DNA of 64,000 bases from Stenotrophomonas rhizophila. GTDB taxonomy: Bacteria > Pseudomonadota > Gammaproteobacteria > Xanthomonadales > Xanthomonadaceae. The translations under genes were made by a program, and so were the position numbers. Positions 46,476 through 56,423 of this stretch are shown here, piece by piece. The stretch is taken from NCBI RefSeq assembly GCF_003751305.1, contig NZ_RJKV01000001.1, positions 62,001-126,000 on the forward strand. The letters are read 5' to 3'. The notes beneath the pieces are model-generated. The model was not told where the DNA came from. It made no database searches and saw only the letters and a list, made by a program, of their open reading frames with translations. Numbering within the stretch: position 1 is the stretch's first letter; the number at the start of each line of letters is the position of its first letter.

Positions 46476-49010
46476 ATGACACGCACCCCCGGTCGACGCG
46501 CTCCACAGTGGCGCCATACCTTGATCCTCGGCCTGGCCCTGCTGGCGGTGCCGCCATTGGCGCTGGCCGCCACCCCGGCCGCGAAGATCACTGCGCCGAC
46601 CGCAGCCGCCGCCAAGGGCGATCAGGGCGGCTACCAGCTGCCGTCGCCGGCCCTGCAGGCCGTGGTCGATGCGCCGCGTGCCCCGACGCTGAGCCTGTCC
46701 CCGCGCCGTGATCTGGCCGCGCTGCTGCAGACGCCGCCGCTGCCGTCGATCAACGACGTCGCCCAGCCGGAACTGAAGCTGGCCGGCCTGCGCATCAACC
46801 CGGCCACGCATTCGGCCAGCCGCTTCAGCTTCGCCGACAAGCTGTGGCTGATGAGCGTCGCCGATGGCAAGGAGCGCCAGATCAGCGGGCTGCCGCAGCC
46901 GTTGTCGATCGCCACCTTTGCCTGGTCGCCGGACCAGAAGTACATCGCCTTCAACCAGGTGCACGCGGCCACCCACACCAATGAACTGTGGATCGTTGAT
47001 GTCGACGCCGGTTCGGCGCGCCGCCTGGTCGGTGATCTGAACACGGTGATGGGCGATGGCTACAGCTGGCAGCCCGACAGCCGGGGGCTGCTGGTGATGC
47101 AGCAGCTCAAGGGCCAGGGCGCGGCACCGGCCGCCGGCGGCATTCCGACCGGCCCGGCGATCCAGCAGACCGAGGCCGACGCCGGTGTGCGCACGATCCG
47201 TACCTACCAGGACATGCTCAAGAACGAGGCCGATGCCCGCCTCTTCGACTACTACGCCAGCGCGCAGCCGGCCAAGGTCGCCCTCAACGGCGTGACCACG
47301 CCGCTGTCCACCGGCGGGGTGTACTGGGATGTCACGCTCTCCCCGGATGGCCGTTACCTGCTGAGCGAGCGGGTGGTGCGTCCTTACTCCTATCTGGTGC
47401 CGGCCAGCGCGTTCGCGCGTCGCATCGAAGTGCTGTCCGCGGTGGATGGCAAGCTCGAACACACCGTCGCCGACCTGCCATTGAAGGAAGGCCTGCCGAC
47501 CGGCAACGATGCGGTGGCCACCGGCGTGCGCCGGATCGACTGGCGCGCCGATGCCCCGGCGACCCTGGTCTGGGCCGAAGCGCAGGACGGCGGCGACCCG
47601 AACCGCGAGGCCAAGGTGCGCGATGCGGTGCTGATGCAGGCGGCGCCCTTCGATAAGCCGCCGGTGACGCTGGCGCAGCTGGGCAGCCGTTATGCGGGCA
47701 TCCAGTGGGGGCGTGGCGATCTGGCGCTGCTCAACGAATCGTGGTGGAAGAACCGCGAGGTCAAGCAGTGGCGGATCGCGCCGGACCAGCCGGAGAAGGC
47801 GGCCGAGCTGTTGTCGGCGCGCTCCTCTCAGGACCGTTACAACGACCCGGGCCGCCCGGGCCTGGTGCGCGACGTCAACGGTCGCTCGCGCCTGCAGGTC
47901 AGTGCCGACGGCCGCAGCATCTTCCTGTACGGACTGGGCGCCTCGCCGGAAGGCGACCGTCCGTTCGTGGACCGCTTCGATCTGGACAGCAAGCAGACCA
48001 CCCGCCTGTTCCACTCGCAGGCGCCGTCCTACGCCGCGCCGGTGGCGCTGCTCGACCAGGAAGGCACCTCGCTGCTGCTGACCCGTGAATCGCCCGACGA
48101 GCCGGCCAACTTCTACGTGCAGTCGCTGGCCGATGCCACCGCGGCACCGAAGGCGTTGACCCACTTCCAGCACCCGCTGCCGCAGCTGCGTGGGGTGAGC
48201 AAGGAGCAGATCCGCTACAAGCGCAACGATGGCGTCGACCTGACCGCCACGCTGATGCTGCCGCCGGGCTACAACGCGAAGAAGGACGGTCCGTTGCCGC
48301 TGCTGATGTGGGCCTACCCGGGCGAGTTCAAGACCGCCGAAGCCGCCAGCCAGGTCACCGATTCCCCGTACCGCTTCAACGCGATCAGCTACTGGGGTCC
48401 GCAGGCGTTCCTTGCCAAGGGCTACGCGGTGCTGGTCAGCCCTTCGATGCCGATCATCGGCGAGGGCGACAAGGAGCCGAACGACACCTACCTGCCGCAG
48501 CTGATCGCCAATGCCGAGGCGGCCGTGAATGAAGTGGTGCGGCGTGGCGTGACCGACCGTGAGCACATCGCGATCGGCGGCCACTCCTACGGTGCGTTCA
48601 TGACCGCCAACCTGCTCGCGCATACCCGCCTGTTCAAGGCCGGCATCGCGCGCAGCGGTGCGTACAACCGCACGCTGACCCCGTTCGGCTTCCAGGCCGA
48701 AGAGCGCAACTACTGGCAGGCGCAGGACGTCTACCAGAAGATGTCGCCGTTCAACTACGCCGACAAGATCAAGGACCCGATCCTCTTCATCCACGGCGTG
48801 GACGACAACAACTCCGGCACGTTCCCGATCCAGAGCGAGCGCATGTTCGCCGCGGTGAAGGGGCTGGGCGGGACGTCGCGGCTGGTGATGCTGCCCAACG
48901 AATCGCACGCCTACCGTGCACGCGAATCGATCATGACCATGCTGGCCGAGAGCGAGCGCTGGCTGGAGCAGACCGTAGGCGAAGGGAAGCCCGTCAAGAA
49001 GAAGCGCTGA
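46476..49010 (+). CDS. Secreted S9-family (prolyl oligopeptidase-like) peptidase
   Basis: The 844 residues start with a signal peptide (basic MTRTPGRRAPQWRH, hydrophobic LILGLALLAVPPLALA, cut likely after LALAA). An N-terminal seven-bladed propeller region (PDQKYIAFNQV, LSPDGRYLLSERV repeats) precedes an alpha/beta-hydrolase domain. The triad is Ser704 in GGHSYGAF, an aspartate in HGVDDNNSGTFPIQ (about 776-777) and His811 in NESHAYRARES. The long size and signal peptide resemble the glutamyl-endopeptidase-like S9 branch of xanthomonads. It probably degrades peptides in the periplasm or outside. Confidence 0.88.
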   Translation: MTRTPGRRAPQWRHTLILGLALLAVPPLALAATPAAKITAPTAAAAKGDQGGYQLPSPALQAVVDAPRAPTLSLSPRRDLAALLQTPPLPSINDVAQPELKLAGLRINPATHSASRFSFADKLWLMSVADGKERQISGLPQPLSIATFAWSPDQKYIAFNQVHAATHTNELWIVDVDAGSARRLVGDLNTVMGDGYSWQPDSRGLLVMQQLKGQGAAPAAGGIPTGPAIQQTEADAGVRTIRTYQDMLKNEADARLFDYYASAQPAKVALNGVTTPLSTGGVYWDVTLSPDGRYLLSERVVRPYSYLVPASAFARRIEVLSAVDGKLEHTVADLPLKEGLPTGNDAVATGVRRIDWRADAPATLVWAEAQDGGDPNREAKVRDAVLMQAAPFDKPPVTLAQLGSRYAGIQWGRGDLALLNESWWKNREVKQWRIAPDQPEKAAELLSARSSQDRYNDPGRPGLVRDVNGRSRLQVSADGRSIFLYGLGASPEGDRPFVDRFDLDSKQTTRLFHSQAPSYAAPVALLDQEGTSLLLTRESPDEPANFYVQSLADATAAPKALTHFQHPLPQLRGVSKEQIRYKRNDGVDLTATLMLPPGYNAKKDGPLPLLMWAYPGEFKTAEAASQVTDSPYRFNAISYWGPQAFLAKGYAVLVSPSMPIIGEGDKEPNDTYLPQLIANAEAAVNEVVRRGVTDREHIAIGGHSYGAFMTANLLAHTRLFKAGIARSGAYNRTLTPFGFQAEERNYWQAQDVYQKMSPFNYADKIKDPILFIHGVDDNNSGTFPIQSERMFAAVKGLGGTSRLVMLPNESHAYRARESIMTMLAESERWLEQTVGEGKPVKKKR

Positions 49011-49051
49011 GCTGGCAGGTGCCGGCCACTGGTGGTACCTGAAAACACCCG

Positions 49052-49114
49052 GTAGGTACCGGCCGTTGGCCGGTACGGAACAATCGGTAATGCCGGCCCC
49101 TTGCCGGCATTACC
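49052..49114. repeat. REP-type palindromes upstream of ppc
   Basis: Two elements lie in the 190-bp gap before ppc. One is a GTAG-headed palindrome at 49052-49076 (GTACCGGCC/GGCCGGTAC arms around a short loop). The other is at 49086-49114, with GGTAATGCCGG and its complement as arms. They lie between the S9 peptidase stop and the ppc promoter region. Confidence 0.7.
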
Positions 49115-49200
49115 AGATGTAACTATTTGCGCGACGCAGCAACGACGCGATTGTGGGTTAGGCTTGAGCGGATTCCGTTCCCGAGGCCAGTGCGTCGCAG

Positions 49201-51912
49201 ATGAACGAGTACCGTAGCAGCATCGTTTTTGCCACTCCCGATATTCCCCTGCGTGACGATGTACGCCGACTCGGCGCACTGGTCGGCGACCTGCTCGCCG
49301 AGCAGGTGTCCACGCAGTTTCTCGATGATGTGGAACAGGTGCGTACGCGCGCCATCGCCCGCCGCGAAAGCGACGCCCCGCTGTCCGATCTCAACGACGT
49401 CCTGACCGGCCTGCCGCCGGCGCGCGCCGAAGCGATGGTGCGTGCTTTCAGCACCTACTTCCAGGTGGTGAACATCGCCGAGCGCGTGCACCGTATCCGC
49501 CGTCGCCGCGACTACCAGCGTGCCGGTACGGCCACGCCGCAGCCGGATGGCCTGCAGGATGCACTGGTCAATCTCAAAGCGCAGGGCGTGACCCTGGCCG
49601 AGCTGGCGCAGTGGCTGCCGCGCATCGATATCGAGCCGGTGTTCACCGCGCATCCGACCGAAGCCGTCCGCCGCGCGCTTTTGGAAAAAGAGCAGTTGAT
49701 GGTCGCCAGCCTGGTCGACAACCTCGACGGCCAGCGCACGCCGGGTGAAGCCGCCGCCGACGCTGCACGTTTCCGCATGGCCCTGACGGCGTCGTGGCAG
49801 ACCACCGATTCCTCGCCCGTGCGCCCGACCGTGGACGACGAGCGGGAGCATGTCGGCTTCTATCTGGTGCAGGTGCTGTACCGGGTGATTCCGGTGCTGT
49901 ACGAATCGCTGCAGCAGGCGCTGCTGGATACCTACGGCGAGGAACTGCCGCTGCCGCGCCTGCTGCGCTTCGGCACGTGGGTGGGCGGCGACATGGACGG
50001 CAATCCGAACGTGGACGCCGGCACCATCCGCAACACGCTCGATGCGCAGCGCCAGGCCGTACTCGGGCGCTACCAGAAAGACCTGCTGCAGCTGGCCAGC
50101 CTGCTCAGCCAGTCCACCGAGCGGGTGGCGGTCAGCGATGCGCTGCAGGCACGTGTGGAGCAGTACAAGGTACTGCTGCCCAAGGTCACCTCGCGGCCAC
50201 GACATGCCGACATGCCGTACCGCCTGCTCAACGACCGCATGCGCGCACGCGTGCAGGCGACGATGGACGATGCGGAAGGTGCTTACGCGTCGCCGCAGGA
50301 ACTCACCGACGACATCGAGCTGATCCTGCGCAGCCTGCACGACAACAAGGGCGACCACGCCGGCGGCTTCGCGGTGCGTCGCCTGCTGTGGCGGGTGCGT
50401 ACCTTTGGCTTCCATCTGGCGAGGTTGGATGTACGTCAGGAATCGAGCGTGCACGGCCGGGCGTTGGCCAGCGTGCTGGATGGACAGGACGCCTGGGACG
50501 GCGCCGATGCGGTCAGCCGCGCCGCGCGCCTGGCCCCGTTCGCCAGTGGCGAGCAGGCGCTGCCGGCGAGCAACGAAGAAGGCGGTGAGCGCCTGGACGC
50601 GGTGTTCGCGGCGCTGGCCGATGCACGCCACCGGCACGGTGCCGACGCGCTGGGCAGTTACATCATTTCAATGGCGCACGACCGCAGCGATGTGCTCGCC
50701 GTACTCGCGCTGGCGCGTCGCGGCGGCCTGGTGGATGACGCCGGCGCGGTGCCGCTGGACATCGCGCCGTTGTTCGAAACCGTGGATGACCTCAAGCGCG
50801 GTACCGACACCCTGCGCGATCTGCTGGCCGACCCGGTCTACCGTACGCACCTGGCGTCGCGCGGTGATGTGCAGATGGTGATGCTCGGCTATTCGGACAG
50901 TGGCAAGGACGGCGGTATCGCGGCCTCGCGCTGGGGCCTGCAGCGCGCCCAGGTGGAACTGCTGGACGTCGCTGCCGAGAACGACATCCGGCTGACCTTC
51001 TTCCACGGCCGTGGCGGCTCGATCAGCCGCGGGGGCGGCAAGACCACCCACGCGGTGGATGCCTCGCCGCGCGGCAGCATCGACGGCCGTCTGCGTGTAA
51101 CCGAGCAGGGCGAAGTGATCCATCGCAAGTACGGCATCCGTGCACTGGCGCTGCGCTCGCTGGAGCAGTCCACCGGTGCGGTGCTGCGCTCCAGCCTGCG
51201 CCCGCGCGCAGCGGAACCGCGCGAGGAACAGTGGCGCCCGGTGATGGACCTGATCGCGCAGAAGAGTGCGGAGGCGTACCGCGCTTTCGTCGGCCAGATA
51301 GACTTCATGCAGTACTTCCGCCTGGCCACGCCGATCGACGTGATCGAGCGGATGACCTTGGGTTCACGCCCGTCGCGCCGGCTGGGCGAGGATGCTGCAC
51401 TGACCAACCTGCGTGCGATTCCGTGGGTGTTCGCCTGGAGCCAGGCGCGTGCCGTGATTCCGGGCTGGTATGGCGTCGGCAGTGGCCTGCAGGCGGCGGT
51501 CGATGCCGGTCACGAAGGCCTCCTGAAAGAGATGGCGCGCGACTGGCCGTTCTTCAGCACGTTCCTGGACGACATCGCCATGGTGCTGTCCAAGGGCGAC
51601 CTGACCATCGCCGAACAGTTCTCGCAGCTGTCCGGTGCGTTGCATGGCCGCTTCTTCCCGCAGATCCAGGGCGAGCTTGAGCTCACCTCACAGTGGATCC
51701 TGGCCCTTACCGGGCAGGACGCACTGCTGCAGCACGACCAGCGCCTGGCGCTGTCGATCCGCCTGCGCAATCCCTACATCGATCCGATCAGCGTGCTGCA
51801 GGTGGACCTGCTGCGCCGCTGGCGGGAGAGCGGGGGCGAAGACGACGATGTGCTGCGCGCGCTGGTGGCGTGCGTGAACGGTGTTGCGCAGGGCGTGCAG
51901 AACACCGGATAG
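49201..51912 (+). CDS. ppc: Phosphoenolpyruvate carboxylase
   Basis: Carboxylates PEP to oxaloacetate to refill the TCA cycle. The 903 residues contain the catalytic His151 in [23 protein letters not shown], Lys569 in [10 protein letters not shown], and Arg604 in [14 protein letters not shown] (PEP loop), plus [13 protein letters not shown]. The C-terminus ends AQGVQNTG, the conserved terminal sequence involved in effector binding. Full length and all catalytic residues are present. The gene is flanked on both sides by REP palindromes. Confidence 0.97.
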   Translation: MNEYRSSIVFATPDIPLRDDVRRLGALVGDLLAEQVSTQFLDDVEQVRTRAIARRESDAPLSDLNDVLTGLPPARAEAMVRAFSTYFQVVNIAERVHRIRRRRDYQRAGTATPQPDGLQDALVNLKAQGVTLAELAQWLPRIDIEPVFTAHPTEAVRRALLEKEQLMVASLVDNLDGQRTPGEAAADAARFRMALTASWQTTDSSPVRPTVDDEREHVGFYLVQVLYRVIPVLYESLQQALLDTYGEELPLPRLLRFGTWVGGDMDGNPNVDAGTIRNTLDAQRQAVLGRYQKDLLQLASLLSQSTERVAVSDALQARVEQYKVLLPKVTSRPRHADMPYRLLNDRMRARVQATMDDAEGAYASPQELTDDIELILRSLHDNKGDHAGGFAVRRLLWRVRTFGFHLARLDVRQESSVHGRALASVLDGQDAWDGADAVSRAARLAPFASGEQALPASNEEGGERLDAVFAALADARHRHGADALGSYIISMAHDRSDVLAVLALARRGGLVDDAGAVPLDIAPLFETVDDLKRGTDTLRDLLADPVYRTHLASRGDVQMVMLGYSDSGKDGGIAASRWGLQRAQVELLDVAAENDIRLTFFHGRGGSISRGGGKTTHAVDASPRGSIDGRLRVTEQGEVIHRKYGIRALALRSLEQSTGAVLRSSLRPRAAEPREEQWRPVMDLIAQKSAEAYRAFVGQIDFMQYFRLATPIDVIERMTLGSRPSRRLGEDAALTNLRAIPWVFAWSQARAVIPGWYGVGSGLQAAVDAGHEGLLKEMARDWPFFSTFLDDIAMVLSKGDLTIAEQFSQLSGALHGRFFPQIQGELELTSQWILALTGQDALLQHDQRLALSIRLRNPYIDPISVLQVDLLRRWRESGGEDDDVLRALVACVNGVAQGVQNTG

Positions 51913-51949
51913 GCCATACCGGGTAGTGGCGGGTAGGCCACCATGACGG

Positions 51950-52043
51950 GTAGTGCCGGCCGCTGGCCGGCAGCGCGCGCCATCTGGCAGGTATCCACCA
52001 CCGGTCGATATCTGCCGGCTAGGCCATGACCGTTGGTCATGGC
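51950..52043. repeat. REP-type palindromes downstream of ppc
   Basis: A GTAG-headed element at 51950-51974 (GTAGTGCCGGCCGCTGGCCG...) is followed by a perfect nine-base stem at 52023-52043 (GCCATGACC, loop GTT, GGTCATGGC). A further small hairpin lies at about 51926-51942. They separate the convergent ends of ppc and the thioesterase gene and may act as terminators. Confidence 0.7.
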
Positions 52044-52050
52044 GCAGGGT

Positions 52051-52569
52051 TCAGACCCGCTCGACCAGATCACCCGGTGCGGGCGGATTGGATGCCAGCA
52101 GCTCCAGGTGACGCTGCTCCATCTCCTCGCGCAGTTGGCGGCGGATCAACGCGGCCGCATGCCGGCGGCGTTCGTCGGCGGTCTCCAGCACCAGCGGCGG
52201 CACCGGGGTCGGCTTGCCGTCGTCGTCCACCGCGACCATGGTGAAGAAGCAGCTGTTGGCGTGGCGCACGCTGCGCTTGAGGATGTCCTCGGCCACTACC
52301 TTGACCCCGATTTCCATCGAGGAGGTGCCGGTGTAGTTCACCGAGGCCAGGAAGGTGACCAGCTCGCCGACCGCGATCGGCTGGCGGAACATCACCTGGT
52401 CCACCGAGAGGGTGACCACGTAGCTGCCGGCATAGCGGCTGGCGCACGCGTAGGCAACCTGGTCGAGCAGGCGCAGCACCGCACCGCCGTGCACCTTGCC
52501 GGAGAAATTGGCCATGTCCGGTGACATCAGCACCGTCATGGAGAGCTGGTTGGATTTGAATTCGGGCAT
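52051..52569 (-). CDS. Hotdog-fold acyl-CoA thioesterase (YciA/BACH-like)
   Basis: The 172 residues start MPEFKSNQLSMTVLMSPDMANFSGKVHGGAVLRLLDQVAYACASRYAG. The catalytic-type segment NFSGKVHGGAVLRLLDQVA and VTLSVDQVMFRQPIAVGELV with NYTGTSSMEIGVKV belong to the acyl-CoA hydrolase (cytosolic ACOT) branch of the hotdog fold. The C-terminal tail is basic and helical. It hydrolyses acyl-CoA to free acid and CoA; chain length cannot be told. The upstream open frame (to 52731) is non-coding. Confidence 0.88.
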   Translation of the reverse strand: MPEFKSNQLSMTVLMSPDMANFSGKVHGGAVLRLLDQVAYACASRYAGSYVVTLSVDQVMFRQPIAVGELVTFLASVNYTGTSSMEIGVKVVAEDILKRSVRHANSCFFTMVAVDDDGKPTPVPPLVLETADERRRHAAALIRRQLREEMEQRHLELLASNPPAPGDLVERV

Positions 52570-52627
52570 GGCTGGAGTGTATCCCCACGACTGGAACAGC
52601 GTCAGCGAGGGGCTGACCCCTGCGTTG

Positions 52628-53842
52628 CTACTGGACGGCAAGGCGCTCCAGGAGGTCTGCCGAAGGGTAGCCGAGGGTGAGGTAGCGTGGCGGATGCAGG
52701 TGCCGGAGATCTGGCTCCAGCAGGTGGCCAATCACCGGCATGGCAGCTTCCCATGCGACGAACATGACCCGGGGGGATTCCGCGTCGGGTATTACGAATC
52801 CGATCATGTCAGTCTGCGGGAGTGATGCGAGCGCCACGTTTCCCCAACTGCAGAAAGACGTGAGCTCGCCGTCCTGCTCTTTCACCAGATAACTGGCAAC
52901 GTGCACATCTTCGTCCTGTGCCTCATGCACACGTCGCAGCAGCTGCTGCTGCATCTGGTAGGCATCCTGCCGGAATGCGTACCGCAGGCGGGCCTGCTTG
53001 GCGCGGAGCAGGTCCGACGCCGGCGTGAATGCCTGGATGCGGCCTTCATCGTCGTAGCAGAGCAGTTCCCATGAAATGGCGCGCCCTGCCGCCACTGCAT
53101 CGCTGGCCAGGTCGAACATCCGGGCCTGCGCGTCCAGATCCCGTTCTCCGGCGACCATGAACAGATCGCGTGTGGGCAGCATGAACACCGGTCGTCCCGT
53201 GATCGGGATCCGGTTGACCAGTTCGGGCAGCAGGGCGCGACTGCTGTCGTAGCCGTCTTGCCAGGCGGCGTGGAACAGGCCCGGGGCGAGCGGCAGGAAG
53301 GGCACCTGTTCAATGCCGCGCAGGTTGCTGCGTGCGGTATCGAGCGCCTCATGCAGAGACACCCCCCAAGCGGGGTCAGGGCCATCCTGTTTGGTCAGGG
53401 TGTGCTCGGGATGATCCACCGCAAGCAGTTCCACGCATTCCTCCGTGATCCTGCGGAACTGGAGGGTGCTCGGAGCCTCCCAGCCCGTCGTTTCGATCGC
53501 GTGCAACCGCACCTGCTCCAGCTGGGAGATGCTGCGGAGGATCGGGCGGAGCAGTGGACGCAGCGCATTCCACCCTGCGTCACCGTCGTCCACGGGACGC
53601 AGGCTGCGCACGAACATGTCCAGCGCCTCCTGCTGCTTGCCGCGCTTCGCATCAAGGTAGGCGCGGTGGGCGTTGAAGAGGTGAAAATACGAGCCGTCAC
53701 CCACGCGGATGCGGAACAGATCCGCCTCGTAGGTCATGGGGGCCGTCATGCCGTGGCGGTGTGCGGTAGCAATGAAACGCTCGGCAAATGCTTCGTTGCC
53801 GGGGTTGTCTTTGAACAGCCTGTCCATCAGTGCTGAAAACAT
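52628..53842 (-). CDS. Uncharacterised protein, DUF1444-like
   Basis: The 404 residues start MFSALMDRLFKDNPGNEAFAERFIATA with AGGAAGG as ribosome site. The middle part LRPILRSISQLEQVR, LHEALDTARSNLRG and GRPVFMLPTRDLFMVAGERD resembles the DUF1444 (YtpQ) pattern. The C-terminal ~130 residues are an extra domain (YRTLGYPSADLLERLAVQ end; LCYDDEGRIQAFTP). No signal peptide or membrane segment. No function is known to me; similarity to DUF1444 is by eye and weaker than for the core genes. Confidence 0.65.
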   Translation of the reverse strand: MFSALMDRLFKDNPGNEAFAERFIATAHRHGMTAPMTYEADLFRIRVGDGSYFHLFNAHRAYLDAKRGKQQEALDMFVRSLRPVDDGDAGWNALRPLLRPILRSISQLEQVRLHAIETTGWEAPSTLQFRRITEECVELLAVDHPEHTLTKQDGPDPAWGVSLHEALDTARSNLRGIEQVPFLPLAPGLFHAAWQDGYDSSRALLPELVNRIPITGRPVFMLPTRDLFMVAGERDLDAQARMFDLASDAVAAGRAISWELLCYDDEGRIQAFTPASDLLRAKQARLRYAFRQDAYQMQQQLLRRVHEAQDEDVHVASYLVKEQDGELTSFCSWGNVALASLPQTDMIGFVIPDAESPRVMFVAWEAAMPVIGHLLEPDLRHLHPPRYLTLGYPSADLLERLAVQ

Positions 53843-53927
53843 CGGTGACCTTCCTTGTCCTGTGTTCGTGCATCCTCGCCTGCCGGGGCTGTACAGGCAA
53901 CCCGTGACCTGACATTTCCGCAGTCCG

Positions 53928-53960
53928 GAAAAGAAAACGGGCCGCTGGTGCGGCCCGTTT
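53928..53960 (-). terminator. Terminator after metK
   Basis: On the minus strand AAACGGGCCGC pairs with GCGGCCCGTTT (loop ACCA), followed by TTCTTTTCC. It lies about 35 bases after the metK stop. Confidence 0.88.
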
Positions 53961-53994
53961 CCAATCGACGTCGGGCGGAGCCCGATGCGACCGC

Positions 53995-55206
53995 TTACTT
54001 CAACTTCGCATCCGCGCGCAGGGCGGCGGCGCGATCGGTCTTCTCCCAGGAGAAGGCGGTCGCGTTGACCTGTTCGCCAGCACCGTTGGTGTAGCTGAAC
54101 TCCTTGGCCTTGCGGCCGAAGTGGCCGTAGGCCGCGGTCTGCTGGTACATCGGGTGGATCAGGTCCAGCATCTGGATGATGCCGTACGGGCGCAGGTCGA
54201 AATGCTTGCGGATCAGCTTCTCGATCTTGTCATCGCTGATCTTGCCGGTGCCGAAGGTGGTGACCGAGATCGAGGTCGGCTCGGCCACGCCGATGGCGTA
54301 GGAGACCTGCACTTCGCAACGGTCGGCCAGGCCGGCGGCAACGACGTTCTTGGCGACGTAACGGGCCGCGTAAGCCGCCGAACGGTCGACCTTGGACGGA
54401 TCCTTGCCCGAGAACGCACCACCACCGTGACGGGCCCAGCCGCCGTAGGTGTCGACGATGATCTTGCGGCCGGTCAGGCCACAGTCGCCCACCGGGCCGC
54501 CGATCTCGAACTTGCCGGTCGGGTTGATGTGGAACTTGGTGCCCTTGTGCAGCCACTTGGCCGGCAGCACCGGCTTGATGATCTCTTCGCGGACGGCCTC
54601 GATGAGGTCCTTCTGCTTCACGCCCGGGGCGTGCTGGGTCGACAGCACCACCGCGTCGATGGCCGAGACGGCGCCGTTTTCATAGCGCAGGGTGACCTGG
54701 CTCTTGGCATCCGGGCGCAGCCAGGACAGCGGGGAGTTCTTCTTCTTGCGGATCTTGGCCTGCTGCTCGACCAGGCGGTGCGACAGGTGGATCGCGGCCG
54801 GCATGTAGCTGTCGGTCTCGTTGGTGGCATAGCCGAACATCAGGCCCTGGTCGCCAGCGCCCATTTCTTCGGGCTTCTTGCGGTCCACGCCCTGGGCGAT
54901 GTGCGGCGACTGCTTGCCGATCAGGTTCAGCACGCCGCAGGTCGCGCCGTCGAAGCCGACGTCGGAGCTGTCGTAGCCGATGTCCAGGATCACCTTGCGG
55001 GTCAAGGCTTCCAGGTCGATCCAGGCGCTGGTGGTGATTTCACCGGCGACAATAGCCACGCCAGTCTTGACCATGGTTTCGCAGGCCACGCGCGCACGCT
55101 TGTCCTGGGTCAGGATCGCGTCCAGCACCGCATCGGAGATCTGGTCGGCAATCTTGTCCGGATGGCCTTCGGAGACCGATTCGGAGGTGAACAGGTAGCT
55201 GGACAT
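53995..55206 (-). CDS. metK: S-adenosylmethionine synthetase
   Basis: Makes SAM from methionine and ATP. The 403 residues start [30 protein letters not shown]. The catalytic [63 protein letters not shown] and the C-terminal GYFG-like AYGHFGR motif are all present. The start ATG at 55206 fits the family; 60 further upstream codons in frame are not coding. Together with metF and ahcY it supplies the activated methyl cycle. I see no SAM riboswitch in front of it. Confidence 0.98.
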   Translation of the reverse strand: MSSYLFTSESVSEGHPDKIADQISDAVLDAILTQDKRARVACETMVKTGVAIVAGEITTSAWIDLEALTRKVILDIGYDSSDVGFDGATCGVLNLIGKQSPHIAQGVDRKKPEEMGAGDQGLMFGYATNETDSYMPAAIHLSHRLVEQQAKIRKKKNSPLSWLRPDAKSQVTLRYENGAVSAIDAVVLSTQHAPGVKQKDLIEAVREEIIKPVLPAKWLHKGTKFHINPTGKFEIGGPVGDCGLTGRKIIVDTYGGWARHGGGAFSGKDPSKVDRSAAYAARYVAKNVVAAGLADRCEVQVSYAIGVAEPTSISVTTFGTGKISDDKIEKLIRKHFDLRPYGIIQMLDLIHPMYQQTAAYGHFGRKAKEFSYTNGAGEQVNATAFSWEKTDRAAALRADAKLK

Positions 55207-55532
55207 CAGGCGTAATATCCTTTGATTCGGATGGAAAGATGGCCGCGAATGATACACGGCAAGTCGCGCACTTGCATTGTGCGTCAGCACGGGTTGCCGG
55301 TGGTTAAGCTCGCGTGCCCGTCGCAGGGCCCTATGTGACGGGATTGCGTCCCAGCGTCGCCGCCCAGTGTTCCACGGGCGTGACAAATGGCCAGCGGGCC
55401 CTCCCGGTCGGCGGGCGTGGCAGACGCTCCAGTCCTGAGTGTGTCACCCGGCCGTCGTCAAACCGCCATCGGGCTGTCGCCGGGGCGGTGCAGGCTTCGG
55501 CGCATCCGGCCGCCGGACCTGAGGAGCACGCC
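55207..55532. other. Divergent gap between metK and the LpxH-like gene
   Basis: The 326 bp hold the promoters of both genes. For metK a TATCAT -10 lies on the minus strand at 55254-55249, with no good -35. The ribosome site of the plus-strand gene (GAGGAG at 55521-55526) is clear. I see no RNA element and no coding sequence. Confidence 0.4.
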
Positions 55533-56375
55533 ATGCACGGATTCGAGCAGCGCGACGCGCGGGAGGCCGCCACGCGGCCCGTGACGACCTTGCCGCCCCA
55601 TCGGCGGGCCGTCTTCCTGTCTGACGTGCACCTGGGCTCACGCCACTGCCATGCCGCCGAACTGGCTCGTTTCCTGGCCGAGCTGCGTTGCGAACGCCTG
55701 TATCTGGTGGGCGACATCATCGACCTGTGGTGGATGGCGCACCGCCGGGCCGCCTGGCGGCCGGCCCACAGCGAGGTGATCCAGGCGCTGCACGCGCTGC
55801 AGCGCACCGGCACCGAGATCATCTACATCCCCGGCAACCACGATGCCTCGCTGCGCAAGGTCTGCGGGCTGATGCTGCCGGCCATGCAGGTGCGTCGGCG
55901 GGCGATCCATGTGACCGCCGACGGGCGCCGGCTGCTGGTCGTGCACGGCGATGACTACGACTGTGTCACTCACTTCGGAGGTCTGCAGGAGAAGTTCGGG
56001 GACTGGCTGTACTACCGCATCCTCACCGGCAACCACCTGCTCAATGCCGCGCGACGACGGCTCGGCCAGCGCTACTGGTCGCTCTCCGAATTCCTCAAGA
56101 AGCGCAGCGGCGCGGCCGAGCGCTACATCGAGCGCTTCGTCCAGGCCGGGCTTGAGGATGTGCGGCGGCGCGGTCTGGATGGCATCGTCTGCGGGCATAT
56201 CCACCGTGCCGCGCTGGTCGAACGCGACGGGCTGATCTATGCCAACGACGGCGACTGGGTGGAAAGCCTGACCGCGTTGGCCGAAGACCCGGATGGGAGC
56301 CTGCGGCTGCTGGATCACACCGGGCAGACCCTGGTGGCGCTGCCCGGCAGCGCCGCATTTGCCAGGGCGGCCTGA
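55533..56375 (+). CDS. LpxH-like calcineurin-type metallophosphoesterase (COG2908)
   Basis: The 280 residues start MHGFEQRDAREAATRP with GAGGAG upstream. The metal-binding motifs are FLSDVHLGSRHC, VGDIIDLWWM, PGNHDASLRK, VVHGDDYD and CGHIHRAAL, the pattern of the UDP-2,3-diacylglucosamine pyrophosphatase family. The middle part with NHLLNAARRRLGQRYWSLSEFLKKR and the end GLIYANDGDWVESLTALAED are features of the longer COG2908 branch, distinct from classical LpxH. It may act in lipid A or related phospholipid metabolism; the actual substrate is uncertain. Confidence 0.8.
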   Translation: MHGFEQRDAREAATRPVTTLPPHRRAVFLSDVHLGSRHCHAAELARFLAELRCERLYLVGDIIDLWWMAHRRAAWRPAHSEVIQALHALQRTGTEIIYIPGNHDASLRKVCGLMLPAMQVRRRAIHVTADGRRLLVVHGDDYDCVTHFGGLQEKFGDWLYYRILTGNHLLNAARRRLGQRYWSLSEFLKKRSGAAERYIERFVQAGLEDVRRRGLDGIVCGHIHRAALVERDGLIYANDGDWVESLTALAEDPDGSLRLLDHTGQTLVALPGSAAFARAA

Positions 56376-56423
56376 GCAAAACGGCAGAGGCGCATGACCA
56401 GTCCCGGCTGCTAGCATCGGCCG

